DNA of 64,000 nucleotides from Triops longicaudatus (GCA_022885665.1 JAGQDJ010000017.1:186001-250000), one strand, 5' to 3'; counted from the first letter of the stretch, positions 48,601 through 62,343 are shown. Made by a program: numbers and translations. Notes: generated from the sequence alone by a model not told the origin.

Positions 48601-51600
48601 TAAAACGGCATTGTATTGGGCGGTAGAGAAAAACCACGCCCACGTTGTCAAATGCCTCCTAGCTGCAGAGCCAAACCTTGAAATACCTACCAAAGTAAGT
48701 TTTTTTAAAAAATTAATTTAGTTTAGTTTAAAAATGTGAATTTTATTATTTATTTTTTTTTCACTAGAAATATGTTCGACATTCTTAGTATTTTGATATT
48801 TCTCTACCTAGGATTCAGACACGGCATTGCTGAGAGCGGTGCGTAATCGCAACGCTGAAGTTGTACAGTTATTGCTGGACAAAAAAGCGAAAGTCCATGC
48901 GATGGATAAAATGGGTGATACAGCGTTGCACATTGCCATGAGAGCTAGATCGAAAGTAAAGTCTGTACTAACTAAATTTTGGACTTTCCTAATTTTTTCT
49001 TCTTTTTTTTTCAATTGCGTTTTAGCACATCGTGGAGTTACTTCTGAGAAATCCAAAGAATAGCCAACTGTTGTACCGACCCAATCGTGCTGGCGAAACG
49101 CCCTATAACATTGATATTTCGTACCAGAAAACAATCATGGGACAAATTTTTGGAGCGCGTAAGATTAAGTTTTATTTTTCTTCTTAAGATATTTGAAATG
49201 ACAATGATTTTACGACAGGTCGGTTGAACGCCAATGAAGATAATGAAAGTTTACTGGGCTATGATTTGTACAGTAGTGCGCTAGCTGACATTCTGAGTGA
49301 GCCGTTACTTTCAATGCCGATTACGTTGGGCCTCTACGCCAAGTGGGGATCGGGTAAATCGTTCTTACTCACAAAACTCAAAGGTAAGCGTGTTTTTGCA
49401 AGACAATAACTCAGAAATTCTTTTATTTTTATAAGTTTTATTTTATTCGTTAAATTTTAGCTTAATTAAAAATGTAATTAAATTTTCTTTTTTTTCGGTA
49501 TAGAGGAAATGAAAGGTTTTGCAAGACAGTGGGTTGCACCTGCGTTCCAGTGGACGACGTTGTTATTAGTGCTGGTTTTACACGGATGTGCCTTGCTGGC
49601 ATTGGCCCTAGCTTGCGCCACACATTCTTGGATTGTGGGCGTGGCTGTGGCACTAACTTCTTTAGTTCTAACATACACATTCCTGTATATGGTATGGTGG
49701 GGCAGTCATAGGTAAATGCCACTATTTTTTATTTCTTCAGTTCACATTTTGAAAGACGCCTCAGATACAGTTATATTTAATTCTGCGGTTTTCTTAAGGC
49801 ATTCCTGGAGTTGGGCACATTCTTTAAGTCTATCCTTGGCGAAACGCTTACAATCCTTTGAACTCATTGTAAAAGTCACATTCTGCACGCCACCTGGACC
49901 CAAATGGGGGGATGGCTTACAAGTTTACCCAGTAAAGTAGGAGGCTAGTTTTATTGATTAATTGAAGCACTTGAATTAATGTGCGAAAAATGTTTTAATT
50001 TACATTTTTTTTTTCAGATTTTTCTTTACAGAGCAAACCAAAGTATCCCGAACTGGTGATGGGGAAGAAACTGTGGTTCAAATTTTAGGATCTCTGTTGG
50101 AAGCAATTGAAGCTGACTATGGAATTTTCCCGACAAGATTATACCGCGCGTTCCGCCCCCGACCTGGTACATTTGGGGAATAGTGAAAGCTTACAATCGT
50201 CATTAATAATCTTTTTATGTTTGCTCAAGTTAAATCTACGGCTTCGTGGCGGTGGAGACGATTTTGCTGTTTGCCTTACTTCACTGTATTCTTGTCATGT
50301 TTGGATAGCATTCTTGCTATGCTTGTTCTCTGGGTGTTATACCTGGCCGGTGACATGTAGGTTAATTAAGTCCAAATTACAGAGCAGTTAATATCCTGTT
50401 TGTTCTTGTAGTCATGCCGACGAGTTCCTTTCCATTAAAGCTATACTGTTTGCCTTGGCCGTCCTGTTGGGCTTAGTTTTTGTGGCCAATCTTTACACGT
50501 GGAGTCGGTTGATAAAGTGCTTGTGGCTATCACCTCGTCGGCGATTGCAGAAGGGATTGCTTCGTGCCCACGCTATTAAAGGCGAGGGTTATTTGCAAGC
50601 GTTGAAGAAGGAAGTTGCCCTTTTAGTAGATATGGTAAATTGATTTTTTTTTTTTACTGAAGAAAAAAAAAACTAGATTGTTGTCAGTTAAATTTAGTGC
50701 ACCTTCTTTGTCAGTTTTGATAAACATTGTGTATTAGGTGAAATGCCTGGATGCATTTACGCGCCAGCAAACACGATTGGTTGTCGTAGTTGACGGCTTG
50801 GATAGTTGCGAACAAGACAAAGTGCTTTACGTTTTGGATGCAGTTCGAGTGCTCTTCGCTGAAGCTAATACGCCATTTATTGTTCTGTTAACCGTAGATC
50901 CTCACGTTATCACAAAAGTAGGTGACTTTCGCTAAAAAAAATGATTTTTAAATAGTTTTGTTTTCACTTATTTTATTACTTGTTTTCATTTTTTAACTTA
51001 GTTAAATTTTACATTTACTAATTATTTTTTACATTTACCATTACTTTGTTTTAATAATTTGTTCTTATTTCCGCTAGGCAGTGCAGTTAAACATTCATGA
51101 GATGCTATCGGAAACAAATATCGGTGCTCACGAATATTTACGGAACCTAGTACACTTACCTTTCTTCTTACAAAACGCGGGCTTGAGGAAAGTCCGTGCA
51201 GCGCAACAAGCAGCACTGGCCGGACGAGCGTCCCGACCCACTCATACGGCCTTGTCGAACGCGGTACGGGAATGGCTTGAAGCGGACGACGCCCCGCACG
51301 TTGGCAATAACGTAAGACGGTCTGAAGACTCGAATTCCAAGAAATAAAGGACTAAAAATAGCAATATTTAGATTTCTCCTCGAAGAACGTCGATTGAATC
51401 CACTGCCCAAACGTCGAAGAAGATCTCCCGAACTCGCCCTCAGGGCTCTGGGTTAACAGCACCCGGGTTAGGCATTGGAAACAATTTAACTAGTTCCAAG
51501 TTGAGACACGCAGAAAGCTTAGAAAGTTGCCTAGGTTTGGCGACGACTTCTGGACACCGAGTAGCGGCTGCTCATGATTTGACCAAAGTTTTACTGTCGG

Positions 51601-54600
51601 ATGATTATTTCAGCGACGTAAATCCTCGTTCAATGCGCCGTCTTTTGAACGTTATTTACGTCACTGGTAAATTTCTACCGTCTTTTTAGCTTGTGGCCAA
51701 ATGGAGACTCTTAAGCAACTTTGTATCGTAGGTCGGTTATTGAAAGCTTTCCAGATTGAATTCAATTGGTATCATCTGGCCACATGGATTAATATTACTG
51801 AACAATGGCCTTACCGCACGTCGTGGATCATTCTGTACTACGAAACCTTTGAAGACCGGATAGAGGATACCATGACCCTCAAATCGATTTACGACAAGTA
51901 AGATTAAGATGCTTCTACAAAATGTATTTTCGCTGACCGACAAATTGGAAAGGGTACGGCCACAAATTCCTTCAAAGGAAACCGAAGTGCTGCTAGAAAT
52001 GGATAAAGACGACAAAAAGATTGACGTTTTCTTAAGCATGCACAAAAACAATCTTCTGGTTTTGCACTTGAAAATGTTCCTGCCATTCACAATCAATCTG
52101 GATCCTTACCTACGCAAAGTTATCAAAGGTATGTCATACGTCGTCTCAGTTTATACCGTATTAATGCTCTGAATGTAGAGGAGAAACAAGTGAGATTGGA
52201 GCTAGAACCTAGCTCGAAGCAAGTTAGCCAGAACAAGCCTAACGGACCTGGAAATGGAGACTGGGAAACTAACGTTGCCATTCCTCCGTGGACAGTTACA
52301 TTGCCAACTCCAGAAACTACATATACCAAAGACGTATGTGATGCTTTTTTAAAGTTATTTTTTTATTACTTACATGAAGTATTTTGTTATTTTTGTTCGT
52401 TACAGTTTATTTTTTAATATTGTTAAAATTAGTTATTTTATTTTTTTTTATACTGTTTATAAGTTAACCCCACTTGTTCGCTATTTGTTTCTATATAGAG
52501 TCGCTTCCAATCGAACAATCCGATGTTCGGTTGGAGTCCTCATCTCAATTTTCCAGTGCCCTACCCAGGCTTTTCACCTGCGGCTGACTATTTTAGTCAA
52601 CGAGTCATGCCAGCAGTAGTATCCCGGACAGCTTTACCTCACCTAGTAAAAAAAAGCCTTAATTCCTTCTTTGTCATTATAGTATTTTTCTTGTAGAGCA
52701 GACTGCCGGATAAAAACCTAAGTACCCTGACGACCGATGAAGTTTGTGATATGCTCAAGAAATTCGATGGTCTCAAAACCACTGCTATTGAATCGTACAA
52801 GAAAGCTCTTCAAGAGAACAACATTAATGGTCGGGTGCTTTTCTGCTGTAACCTTGATGAACTGAAACAAGTAACGTTTCTTCATATATTCGAGCAAATC
52901 ATAAAACAGGTATCTTTTGTTTTAGTTACTAGGAATGAATTTCGGTGACTGGGAATTGTTTAAAATGACCATCACAGCCTTGCGAGAGAAAGAAATAAGT
53001 GGTACTATGCAACGGCCGGGGCCACAGGCCGCGACAGAAGAAAAGTCAACTATGCAAACCCTTGAAGCCGACTATGATCAAGGGAGAATGTCAAGAAGTA
53101 CTTTTGATTAGCGTTTCTTAAGTATGCAAATATTTTTTATTATTTTTTAAATCTCATTTAGGCAGTAGTATGAGAAGTACAATGGGTCAAGACGAAAGTG
53201 ATACAAGTTACGGCTCTGCTGTGAAGTTACCGAAGAGGAATACTTTAGTGGAGAAACAAGTTTGTTTCACATATCTGTGTACGAAAGCAAAGCTAACAGA
53301 GACTTGCTAAGGTTACTCTGGAGGAGCAAATGATTTACGGCGCATTGCAGACGCTGAACGAAGAAGCCATGGAAGATGTATTGGATGAGAAGATTGACGA
53401 AGAAGTCAATCTACCAGAACGGGGACCACTTTCGTCTTATGCAGGTATCGTGTGAATTTCCATGAGACTTAACGGGCACCAGTCAGTAAGGGTAAAACGA
53501 AAACGCCACAGCGCTTATTGGGCGATTTTTTTCCCGAGCGCGCGTTGTCAGTCGTGGTAGCGCTACTCTGATATTTGTTCCCATCACAAGCTTTTTACAT
53601 TACGGGAGATTTTTAGACAAAATTTAACGGGAGATTTTTTACGCTTATAGAGAGAAACCTATCACACAATCTGTGCAGTATAATGTGTCTTTAAAGGTAC
53701 GTTGTTTGTGTTAACGAATATTGTTGATTTTGTTATGTATATTTTATTTGAAACAAAGCCACATTTTCTGCTATTTTGAGTTCTTTGCGTTGGTTTTATA
53801 CAATTTAACTTAATCCTAACAAACGATGTAGGCCTTTCCGTTCCAGTTAGAAAAACGAAAATGTTTTCGTTGATTAACCGGAGAAATGGCAAGCTAAAAG
53901 AGGAATAGCCATTGTAAACATAATACTGAGCAGAATGTGGACATCTACTGCTTTTAGATCCCGTGATTGCGTTTTCATAAATCTAGCATTAAAAATATAT
54001 ATAAAATAAAAGCTGACGAGTCTGGGTACATTCAGCCACGTAAGAATGAAAAATAGACCCGTTCACACCTGCGACGTGAGAAAGAAACATAGAAGAAATA
54101 ATGTATGGTTTCTGTGCTATAGTATGAGTAGGTTATGGGTATGAAAAAAAAAAAGAGTTAAACCGTTCATGAACACGAATGCTAGTACGAATGACAGCTC
54201 GAACTGCACAAGAAAAAAAAATCCGTAATGTTGATTATGGGTTTGTTTCATGACTGTTCCTCTTAAATGATACCATTTTTCCTTTCTCTAACAATAAGGG
54301 AGCGTCTCCACGGTGGCTGAATCGTCAGAGATGGACGTCTTGTACCTGCAAACGTCTGTCGTACAGGAATTAGGTCACGGCGTAGGCTACAGTGGTGCCG
54401 ATGACTCTATAAGTAGCGTGGCCGGTTCCTTGGCATCACTAGCTGAGCGTGGTTCCAATACTCCAGCCCGTCAGCGCCATCTAACCGAAGTTGTATGGCC
54501 CGAAAACCTAGCTTCCGCAGTTCGATCCCGCCTTGGCTCTTTATCAAGCTTAGCGCACGCAGACTCCATAAAATCCATAATTGATTACGGTCGTTTAACA

Positions 54601-55665
54601 AGACAAAATTCTCAGAAAAGCGTCTCAGGATCCAATACTCAATTGCACCGTCGCGGATCTCAGCGCAGTATTTCTGAGTCCGGCGGTAAGCCAAGCTTGA
54701 GCCAAACGTCTCCAGCTCCTCCCTTATCCTTAAAAAGCTCGGAAACCACGACCGGTATGTACACAACCCGAAAAGCGGAATGCAACTCACCACGCCGTCC
54801 CTCGTCATTGGTACTGGACAACAGTCAATTTGAGTGGAGCGCTTCTCAACCCAAATCAGGACCAACGCCTGCATCCCCGGCTCCCGTTTCATCACCGTAC
54901 GTGGACAATAAGAGCGATTCCAGATTCAGCTCCGTAAACTTACGTACCCCGCCCCAGAGTCGGCACCGACGACCTGCTATCGCATCCAAGCCTGCCGTAC
55001 CAAGCGGAGCTGCGAATCCGAGCACTCATTCCACTCAGCAGCCCAGTGGAGGAAAGGGAGGCACCCCCACCCCGACGGGTGTGTTTTTATTCTCCCCGCT
55101 AGTCAAGGACATTACGGTAACGTCCAGCAACAAGTCCAACTCGTCGTCGACAATTTCAACGCCAGTTGCTCCAACATCGGCAGCAAATGTGACCACGCCC
55201 TCTGTAAAGGCCCCACTTGCGTCACTACCAAGTCGAGACCACGAGAGCGAAGATGAAGATGCAGAAGAAACCTCTGCTTTACTGCAGTTACCGTCCGCCA
55301 CCCGAAGCTCTGCCATGAACAAATCCCTATCAGCTTCGTCTTCGTCGTCAAGCGATGAGGAAAACCAGGATGAAACGGTTTATTCAACAGTACGGGATTT
55401 CCATCAGCTTTCAGGGAAGCGTGTTGAGAAACGAGAGGGTGGCGAAAGCAATTTGTCCGACCTGGCTTTATCAATGCTCCATAGAGCCCAGACTGGGTTG
55501 ACGGTAGTGGTCGAAAAAGGCAATGAGACGAAAACTCCAGAGGAAGCCATGAAAGGCACGAGTTCAGCGTCGGCCACGGAAAGCTTTGTTATTGTGATGG
55601 ATGATCCTCTGGGAACAGAAGAAAGGAAAGGGTCTTCATCGCCTTCTACGGAAACTTCTGTTTGA
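45627..55665 (+). CDS. KIDINS220: KIDINS220/ARMS ankyrin-repeat membrane scaffold
   Basis: Four-span scaffold that couples neurotrophin, ephrin and other receptors to MAPK signalling; conserved from insects to mammals. I assembled 27 in-phase exons (first 45627-45737, last 54299-55665) into 1,861 residues. Residues 1-426 are ankyrin repeats, several encoded by single 99-base exons. The KAP P-loop NTPase follows, with Walker A WGSGKS near residue 475 (exon 49219-49383) and Walker B VVVVDGLD near 778 (exon 50738-50917). Four spans interrupt it: two in exon 49504-49711, two around 50230-50634. A SAM-like block (NINGRVLFCCNLDELKQ) lies in exon 52697-52870. The last 455 residues are serine-rich and disordered, ending TETSV, a class I PDZ ligand as in vertebrate family members. 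Exons at 50230-50356 and 51953-52128 were set by phase. An upstream leader exon is likely. Confidence 0.95.
46549..47017 (+). other. Two-exon open frame nested in KIDINS220 intron 3
   Basis: An open stretch 46549-46835 ends at a clean donor (GAAAA|GTAAGT). Joined to 46933-47017 after TTGTAG it stays open to TAA, 123 codons in all with a 97-base intron. Text such as KFPGTFVWTTKSTHITAHEN and NMAKMLRMFIKLEK looks protein-like. There is no in-frame ATG near the 5' end, but an acceptor TTTTTAG at 46610 could start the exon. In the host frame it would hit a stop, so it is not a simple cassette exon. It may be the 3' part of a nested gene, a gene fragment, or chance. Confidence 0.35.
47069..47365. 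repeat. Imperfect tandem duplication, period about 162 bp
   Basis: The block starting GTGCGACTCGTCAAATGACGTA at 47069 recurs at 47231, and both run through CTCATCTGAGCAGATTTAG and TCTCTTATT to GACT(A/C)TGGAA. Identity looks high, with small indels. It lies in KIDINS220 intron 3, after the nested open frame. Confidence 0.85.
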
Positions 55666-56012
55666 AACGTTTTTTTTAAATAGTTGAAGCCGTAGAATAT
55701 TTTTAATTTGGAAAAATTTTAATCGGGAAAGGAAAGAAACCCGTCCCTTTTTGTCTTTTTGTTAGTCCACTTTCGTACTGAAATATTCCTACTATTTGTT
55801 GCCTAGAATATTTATTTTTGGCTGCCGCCTAACATGTTTTGTTCTATTGTGATCTAAGTTTCTTAGCTACCTAAGTATTTTTTCAGTTTTAATATTTCTT
55901 TGGCAAATACAACGAAAAATGGTAGTAAAGTTTGCAGTGTATTTCAAAATATTTTCTGTGTGCTCCAAAAATGCTGGACTTTTTGGAGAACTCATAGGAT
56001 TTGGTTGCGAAA
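55666..56012. other. Spacer between convergent KIDINS220 and LDHD
   Basis: 347 bases holding both 3' UTRs. Nothing else was seen. Confidence 0.7.
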
Positions 56013-58601
56013 TCAATCGATGTTAAGAACTTTGCCAGGATTCATTAGGTTGTGCGGGTCTAAAGCTGCTTTGATGCGTTTCATCACAGATAAGCCAACA
56101 GGACCTAATTCCTTGGCTAACAGAGCTTTCTTTCCTAGTCCAATACCGTGCTCACCCGTACATGTTCCGTTGAGTGCCAGCGCTCGCCTGCAGTTCGTGA
56201 CAAGGAAATTAGTCATTTGGGGAATATTTGTGTATCATTTCGTAAAAATTCTTATTACTCAGCTAATCGTTCTGCGGCGGCCTTGGCTTTCTTGAAATCA
56301 GCTGGATTTTCGGGATCGAAGAGCATGAATGCGTGGAAATTACCGTCACCCACGTGACCAAGGATAGGACCTGTTTACAAACAAAACGTGTCATGTGTTG
56401 GTATTTTCTTTAGTGTGGTTGTCGAACTTGTAATGGATGCTTCCCGTATATCTTTTTGTGTTTGCGTAACCAAATCGGGCAATTTTGAGATAGGAACGCA
56501 AACGTCTGTTACAACAGCTCGGTGACCAGGTTTAAGCGCTAAGCAAGCGTAAAGTAATTCGTGTCGAGCTTTCCAAAGCTTATTTCGATCTTCGGTTTCC
56601 CGTGCCCATAAGAAATCGGATCCTCCATTGTCTCGGGCGATTTCGGCTTAAGAAGGTATATGATTGGTTTTACTCCTTTATTCTATTTATTTATTTTTTG
56701 GTAATGGATTCATGTGCATGCGAGTTTACCAACAGCTTCAGCTTGGGCGGTGACTTCGTGTTCTGAACCGTGAAACTCGAGGAAAAGCGTGGGCTGAACA
56801 GCATAATCAACTTTGGAGTATTTGTTGCAAGCGTCTATTGCCAATTCGTCCAAAAGCTCTTCACGAAAGTAAACATTCTAATACGGTACAAGTACTGGAA
56901 GTATCGTAAAATACCTATGCGTGCAATAGGGATGCTTGACTGTAGAGTTTGAAGGACTGTGTCTACGGCAGCTTTGGCACTCGGGAAAGTGCAGACGGCG
57001 GAAACCATTGTTTCCGGAAGAGCGTGTAATCGCAGTGTTACTTCCGTAATGAACCCTAGTGTCCCCTCGGAGCCTACGAACAGGTTGGTCAGGTTGTAGC
57101 CGGCTGAAGTTTTCCTCAAAACGGAGCAACAATGCGTTATTAGGCTCGTTTGGATACGTAAGTGATTTAGTATAGCTACCTAGAACGACGGCCACTTCCC
57201 GCAGTGTGGAATACGTCACCGTTAGGTAAAACAACTTGCAGGTTTAGGACATTTTCTCTCATTGTGCCATAACGAACAGCATTAGTTCCCGATGCACTCG
57301 TAGCTGCCATTCCACAAAGTGAACAATCCGCACCGGGATCTGCACATCATTGAAAATATAAAACTAAGTTGTAATAATCCACGATCGGAAGACAATCCCG
57401 TTAGTCGAAAATAGTTTCCAAAATAACGCACTTTGTATCCGTTTATGTATGTTCAGTTAATTAACGTGACGCATTTTAATTTAGTTGATGTAAAACTCCA
57501 GTTTGGTTAACGATTATGGAAATTACCGATTATATCAGCCTGCAATTGGGGAACTTAATTTCCCCGTGAACGGAATACGTTAACGTAGCTCGAGAATTCA
57601 GCCTACGGGTGACCTATTACGAGCTTATGCAACGCTATTTCAGCATAAAGTGGAATTGTAGTATAGGAAAACAGTGTAGTCAAATCAATTAATCTTCTTT
57701 CATTACATCAATACATCTTCATTCGAATTCATTTTCTGCTATTTCCTACGAATAAAACTTTTCGAGTTTGGAAGCATTTTTCTAATGTTAGAAGATTTTA
57801 TCCGAATTGGCTAACTATTGCTAACGATTATTATAAAATGTATATCTTTCCAAGACCCTTATCATTTATAAAAGCCTTCAAGGTAGCTGCAATCAGTAAC
57901 GAGTTTTAATCATATCAAATGCGTGTCACGTTAAAAGGTCGATTTACGTATCCTAGAACGTAGCGATAGATTGCCTGACGGGCATAGTGAAAAAAAAAAA
58001 AAAAAAAAAAAATTGCCCTACCGACAGGAAACCAGAGACCATGGTCTTTCAAAAAATGGTTTAACGCTTTTCTTGTGATGCCAGGTTGCACTGTAATATC
58101 GAAATCCTCGGGATGAAAGCTTACAACCTGATCAATCTTGCTCACGTCTACGCTTATGCCACCCTAGGATAATCCTATAATTATCTATTTGGCAAACGCA
58201 ATAAGAAAGATTCACATGTATGACGCCGACTCCAGCTTCGAGTCCCGTTCCTGAGCCGAAAGGGGTCATTGGAACTTTGTGAGCGGAACATATTTTGGCG
58301 ACCTCTGAGACTTCCTCCACCTTTCGGGGCCAGACGACTATATCAGCTGGATAAATAGGAAAAGGTCCTTCGTCACGACCATGCTGCTGACAAACACTCT
58401 CGGCAGTGGAAACGTTGTCACTACCCAGAACGGAGCTTAGGACCTGCTGCAAGTGTACGATTTTTTCGCCCTGGATATTCAGAAATTTGGAGTTATTAAT
58501 AGTCTTTAGTTACTAGTACGTACCTGCAACTGACTAGCGAACCGACTTAAAGGGCTTCTGTTGTTCCACGGTTGTTTAAGGAGATTAATACAAGATTTCA
58601 T
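56013..58601 (-). CDS. LDHD: D-lactate dehydrogenase, mitochondrial
   Basis: FAD enzyme that oxidises D-lactate and other D-2-hydroxyacids, passing electrons to cytochrome c. Nine exons (58601-58524, 58470-58216, 58163-58022, 57339-57180, 57114-56915, 56858-56730, 56646-56428, 56370-56259, 56187-56013) join in phase into 489 residues, against 507 in human. The first 26 residues are Arg/Ser-rich without acids, fitting a mitochondrial presequence. The FAD-binding PCMH domain shows PFGSGTGLEAGV, ITVQPGITRKALN, DPGADCSLCGMAATSASGTN and AGYNLTNLFVGSEGTLGF. The C-terminal catalytic domain holds PTLFLEFHGS, VGDGNFHAF and LNGTCTGEHGIGLGKK, with the expected metal and substrate histidines. The end is LDPHNLMNPGKVL. 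Acceptors at 57115 and 56859 are pyrimidine-poor, and the donor at 56427 (GTTCGA) is weak. Confidence 0.96.
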
Positions 58602-59698
58602 CGCTCTGTTTAAGAAAGAGAAATGGAGACGTAAGAAACCTTTGGCGCAGGATTACAGAATGAGCAGCTTTCATGCATAAGCTGTCGCGTGCTCGGGGGT
58701 ATAGGTTGTGTTACGCAGTTGCAGGTTGTTGACTACAAGCCAGTTTTATATTTATACTGCGCAAGGAAAAACGTGAGATTGACGCACGTGTTTGCTTATA
58801 ATAGCAAGCGCTCAAGGTCACTGACACTGGTACGTACTACTATCCCATTTATTATAACGTTGTACTGCCAGTGAACGATAGGTATGTATATCTCTGATCT
58901 AATTATTTGTAATGCTACATCGCGTTGTCGCTGTAAAATGACAAGTGCAGTACGCAGGAAATAGGAATTCTTGTGATATGTGATGCTAATCCTTTTGTCC
59001 TGACAACACTTCGAAACATGAGATAGCATTCACCTACAATTAATGAACCCACTCTCTGATACATTGCCCTGGTTTTGTCGGTCTCGAAAGGCAAAGGTGA
59101 TAAAGGTGTCGTAATCGGACCTTTGCTTATTTCAATGATGTAGTCTTTCAGTTAGATACAAAGAATAGCTGACTTGTGAAAATTTTTTGGTTTCCCAATG
59201 AAATAGTTAACGCTAATGCCACCCACTAAAGTTCTGTTCATCGCGGAGTACGTAGGACATGTAAGTCGCAAATTTGCAGAACCTTTTAATACATCCGAAG
59301 TTACTTAGTGCATTATATAACCACGTGCTATAAAGCTATCAAGCGCAATTTTGTGTGAGCTTACTTTCCTAAATTTTAAGAATCTCGCCATTCAGATTTG
59401 ATTGGAGTAAACGTTCTGTCAAACTCGGTGAAATGTCGTGCAATTTGGACCTGTGAAAGGTTTTTGTTTTTCGGTTTGTATCTTATTGCGATTTAGGCTA
59501 CACGTTAAGCTATTGCCCATAATTATTCTCTCTGTATTGAAAGGCTTCCCATCATATTCGCTTTTACGAATTGTACTGTATATACTTTATTAGAAACCAA
59601 TTTTAATGCGGTTTTACTGTATCATGTTTTCTGCTATTCGAATTATTTTTTAATAGAATATTTTCCTAATAGTTTCAGTCTAACCTAACGTACCCAAG
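58602..59698. other. Intergenic, 1.1 kb, no gene seen
   Basis: Separates divergent LDHD and SLC52A. AT-rich, with no recognised repeat, RNA gene or clear promoter motif. Confidence 0.6.
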
Positions 59699-61187
59699 AT
59701 GGCTCAGGAGCCCGTTTTGCCGGGTCAGCGAAAGATTGCCGTAGATGTGCTGGCAGCCATATTCGGAATCGGTTCTTGGATAACCATCAATGGACTATGG
59801 GTAGAGTTACCACTATTGGTAGAAACGTTGCCGGAAGGTTGGAATCTTCCGTCATACCTATCAGTTATAATTCAAGTAGCCAACATTGGACCGCTATTAT
59901 ACGGCTTGGCGCGACACTGGTTGCCTCACATGTTAAAAGAAACTCCTATAACATACGGCGTGCTAAGTACCGGCATCCTTGCGACCTTACTGCTGGCAGT
60001 ATTTTGGAATGTTACGACCTTCGTAAATGGCACAGAACATAGTACTGCCCTTTTGACTCTCTGCTTCTTCGTCGCTTTGGTGGACTGTACCAGCTCAGTC
60101 CTGTTTTTACCTTTTATGGCCCATTTCCGCGAGATTTACCTCACTTCGTTTTTCGTGGGAGAAGGTCTCAGTGGATTTATTCCAAGTATCGTAGCTCTTG
60201 TACAGGGTATCGGCGGAAACCAGGAATGTGTAAATATCACTACAGATAATGGTAGTTTCATTATAGTCCCTGAAAGTCCGGATCCCCGTTTCGGGGTCAG
60301 TGAATTCTTTTACGTGTTGTTCGTAATGATGGTGGCCAGTACAGCGGCGTTTTTATGTCTAAACATGTTACCGCTCGTTAAAAGCGAATTGGTGACCGAG
60401 CGGGCACTGCTAGTGTCGAATTCCTCGAGTAACAACGCCGACGCTTCTCTGTCAAGTTCGGCCGTAACGTTACAACCACATTCCGTGTCACATATACCCA
60501 AATATATATTGCTATCAATGCTCGCTTTGCAAGCGTGGGTTTGTGCCCTCAGTAACGGAGTATTGCCTAGTATTCAGTCGTACTCCTGTTTGCCATATGG
60601 CAATATGGCCTACCATATTACTGTGACTTTGGCCAGTATTGCGAATCCAGTGGCTTGCTTTGTGGCGTTTTTCGTGCCAGTACGCCGGCCCTCTATTATT
60701 TACTCGTTGGCGATACTGGGAACTTTGCTGTCCGCAGTTATCCTGTACACTGCCGCTGCCAGTCCAACACCCCCGTTAGCTGGTACAACAGGAGGGGAGT
60801 GTTTCATAGTAAGATTTTTTTTTATTTCCGGTTAATCGAAGACTTAGAATTCAAAGTAAATGAAAAGGGCAAAAACTTACGTTTTTTTTTTTTTTTGTTT
60901 TTTTTTTTAATCAGTTTATTTCCTTTTATGTTTGTATATGCTGTTCCGTAATTTGTCGTACATCTACTCATCCATTTGATTTGATTTAGGTCATAATATG
61001 GGTGGCATTCACGGCACTATTTTCATATGTCAAAGTCGCCGTGGCTTCTACTCTGCGAGATGGTGGTAATAGAGCACTATTCTTCTGTGGAGCTGTTACT
61101 CAAGTAGGATCGTTTGTGGGGGCAGTGGTTATGTTTATATTAGTGAACGTGTACAAATTGTTCGAAGGATACTATGCCTGTGGCTAG
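59699..61187 (+). CDS. SLC52A: Riboflavin transporter, SLC52A family
   Basis: Plasma-membrane importer of vitamin B2. Two exons (59699-60808 and 60990-61187) give 435 residues and about eleven hydrophobic spans, the family's usual size. The N-terminus is diagnostic: IFGIGSWITINGLWVELPLL, then EGWNLPSYLSVIIQVANIGPL. Further blocks are DCTSSVLFLPFMAHF, SFFVGEGLSGFIPSIVALVQG and SNGVLPSIQSYSCLPYGN. A variable serine/asparagine-rich loop (residues about 240-260) sits in the usual cytosolic position. The final exon ends in the last span (AVVMFILVNVYKLF) with a short tail. Which vertebrate paralogue (A1, A2 or A3) it corresponds to cannot be told. Start ATG at 59699 follows the motif CCAAG. Confidence 0.95.
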
Positions 61188-62082
61188 AAAGTGTGGTTAG
61201 TGTTCCGAATGGTACAGACTTCTCGTGAGATTTTTTTAAAATTGTATTTTATGTAATGTATAGCATGTGAGAGTTTATCTTTCCCTTTTAGCACAGTCAA
61301 CTTCATCCCTCGATTCATTTTCAGGTAGCAAGCAAAGCAGTTCGAATAAACGAACGAAAGTGAATGAACTTTTAGAGTGGTAAACCGGATCCGTGGTAAA
61401 TGTGGGTGAAAATAAATAAATCGAGTTTCTAACAATAAAGCGTGTATTACATTATTACATGGTTCGTCACCGTTTGCCGGGTTATCCGGCTTTCGATTTG
61501 TTCGGCATATGGTAATTCTCAAGCTGGACGAGAAAGTTGTAAGTGCGTATCTGAAGCCTGGATGGTAACTCCGCTAGTAACTCGGACGTAGACATGCTTT
61601 AGATGGTTACTGCCAGTCCCAAGCCTGGATAAAGGAGGGCCAACCCACAATATTTCCTTGGAGCCTGGGGTGGCACTTTGGTATATTGTGTCGCTTGACT
61701 TGGACATAATCCGAGGCATGTTACTGTTTAGTACCCTTCACTGCGTCCCTGTTCCCTACCTGAAAAAATTCTAAGAAATAATAAATGAACAGCTCTAGTC
61801 TTCATAAATGACAATTGAACGATCAACATACCATAAGTACACGTGATTTTAATCGTACACGTTATCAAAATAAATAATAATAGTTAATTTCCTATACTTG
61901 TATACAATGAAATGAAACCTGTACGAATGGTCATAAGTTATAGTGTTTCATTTTGAACAAACTTCCTGTTAGTAAAAAGTCTAAAAATAATAAAAAAACA
62001 ACACTAGTTGGCATCTAAGAACTTGCACAGCTAACATACGATTAGTAACATATATATTTCAAACAAGCATAAATATAAGCGT

Positions 62083-62168
62083 TATGGCATTGCCTAGTGA
62101 TCGTGAAGTCGTGGATTCGAGTCCCCGTGACTGAGGTTTGGTTTTTCAGAGGAAAAAAAAAAAAAAAA
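62083..62168 (+). repeat. Possible tRNA-derived SINE remnant
   Basis: GATTCGAGTCC at 62114-62124 fits the pol III B-box consensus GWTCGANNCC. A loose A-box-like stretch (TGGCATTGCCTAGTGA) lies about 20 bases upstream and an A16 run at 62153-62168 follows. It does not fold as a full tRNA by eye. A chance B-box is possible. Confidence 0.35.
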
Positions 62169-62343
62169 CCTGACTGTACCCCGTCGTGCTTCCTATGGTA
62201 TCTGGTATATCCCAATAAAATGGGATTACCAAGAGTACCAAGCATGGGAAGCAGGAAAAAGGATAGGAAAGGGTGAACGGGACCTCGAAAAGCATGATGC
62301 TTGCATCGTGCATCGCACTTTTTCCCATGTGATTCCTTATGGG

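Noticed and set aside
54407..54895. 162-codon minus-strand frame
   Set aside because: Shadow of the KIDINS220 last exon.
57990..58012. A23 run as evidence of a retroposed copy
   Set aside because: It is inside an LDHD intron with no adjacent target duplication or coding sequence; simple homopolymer.
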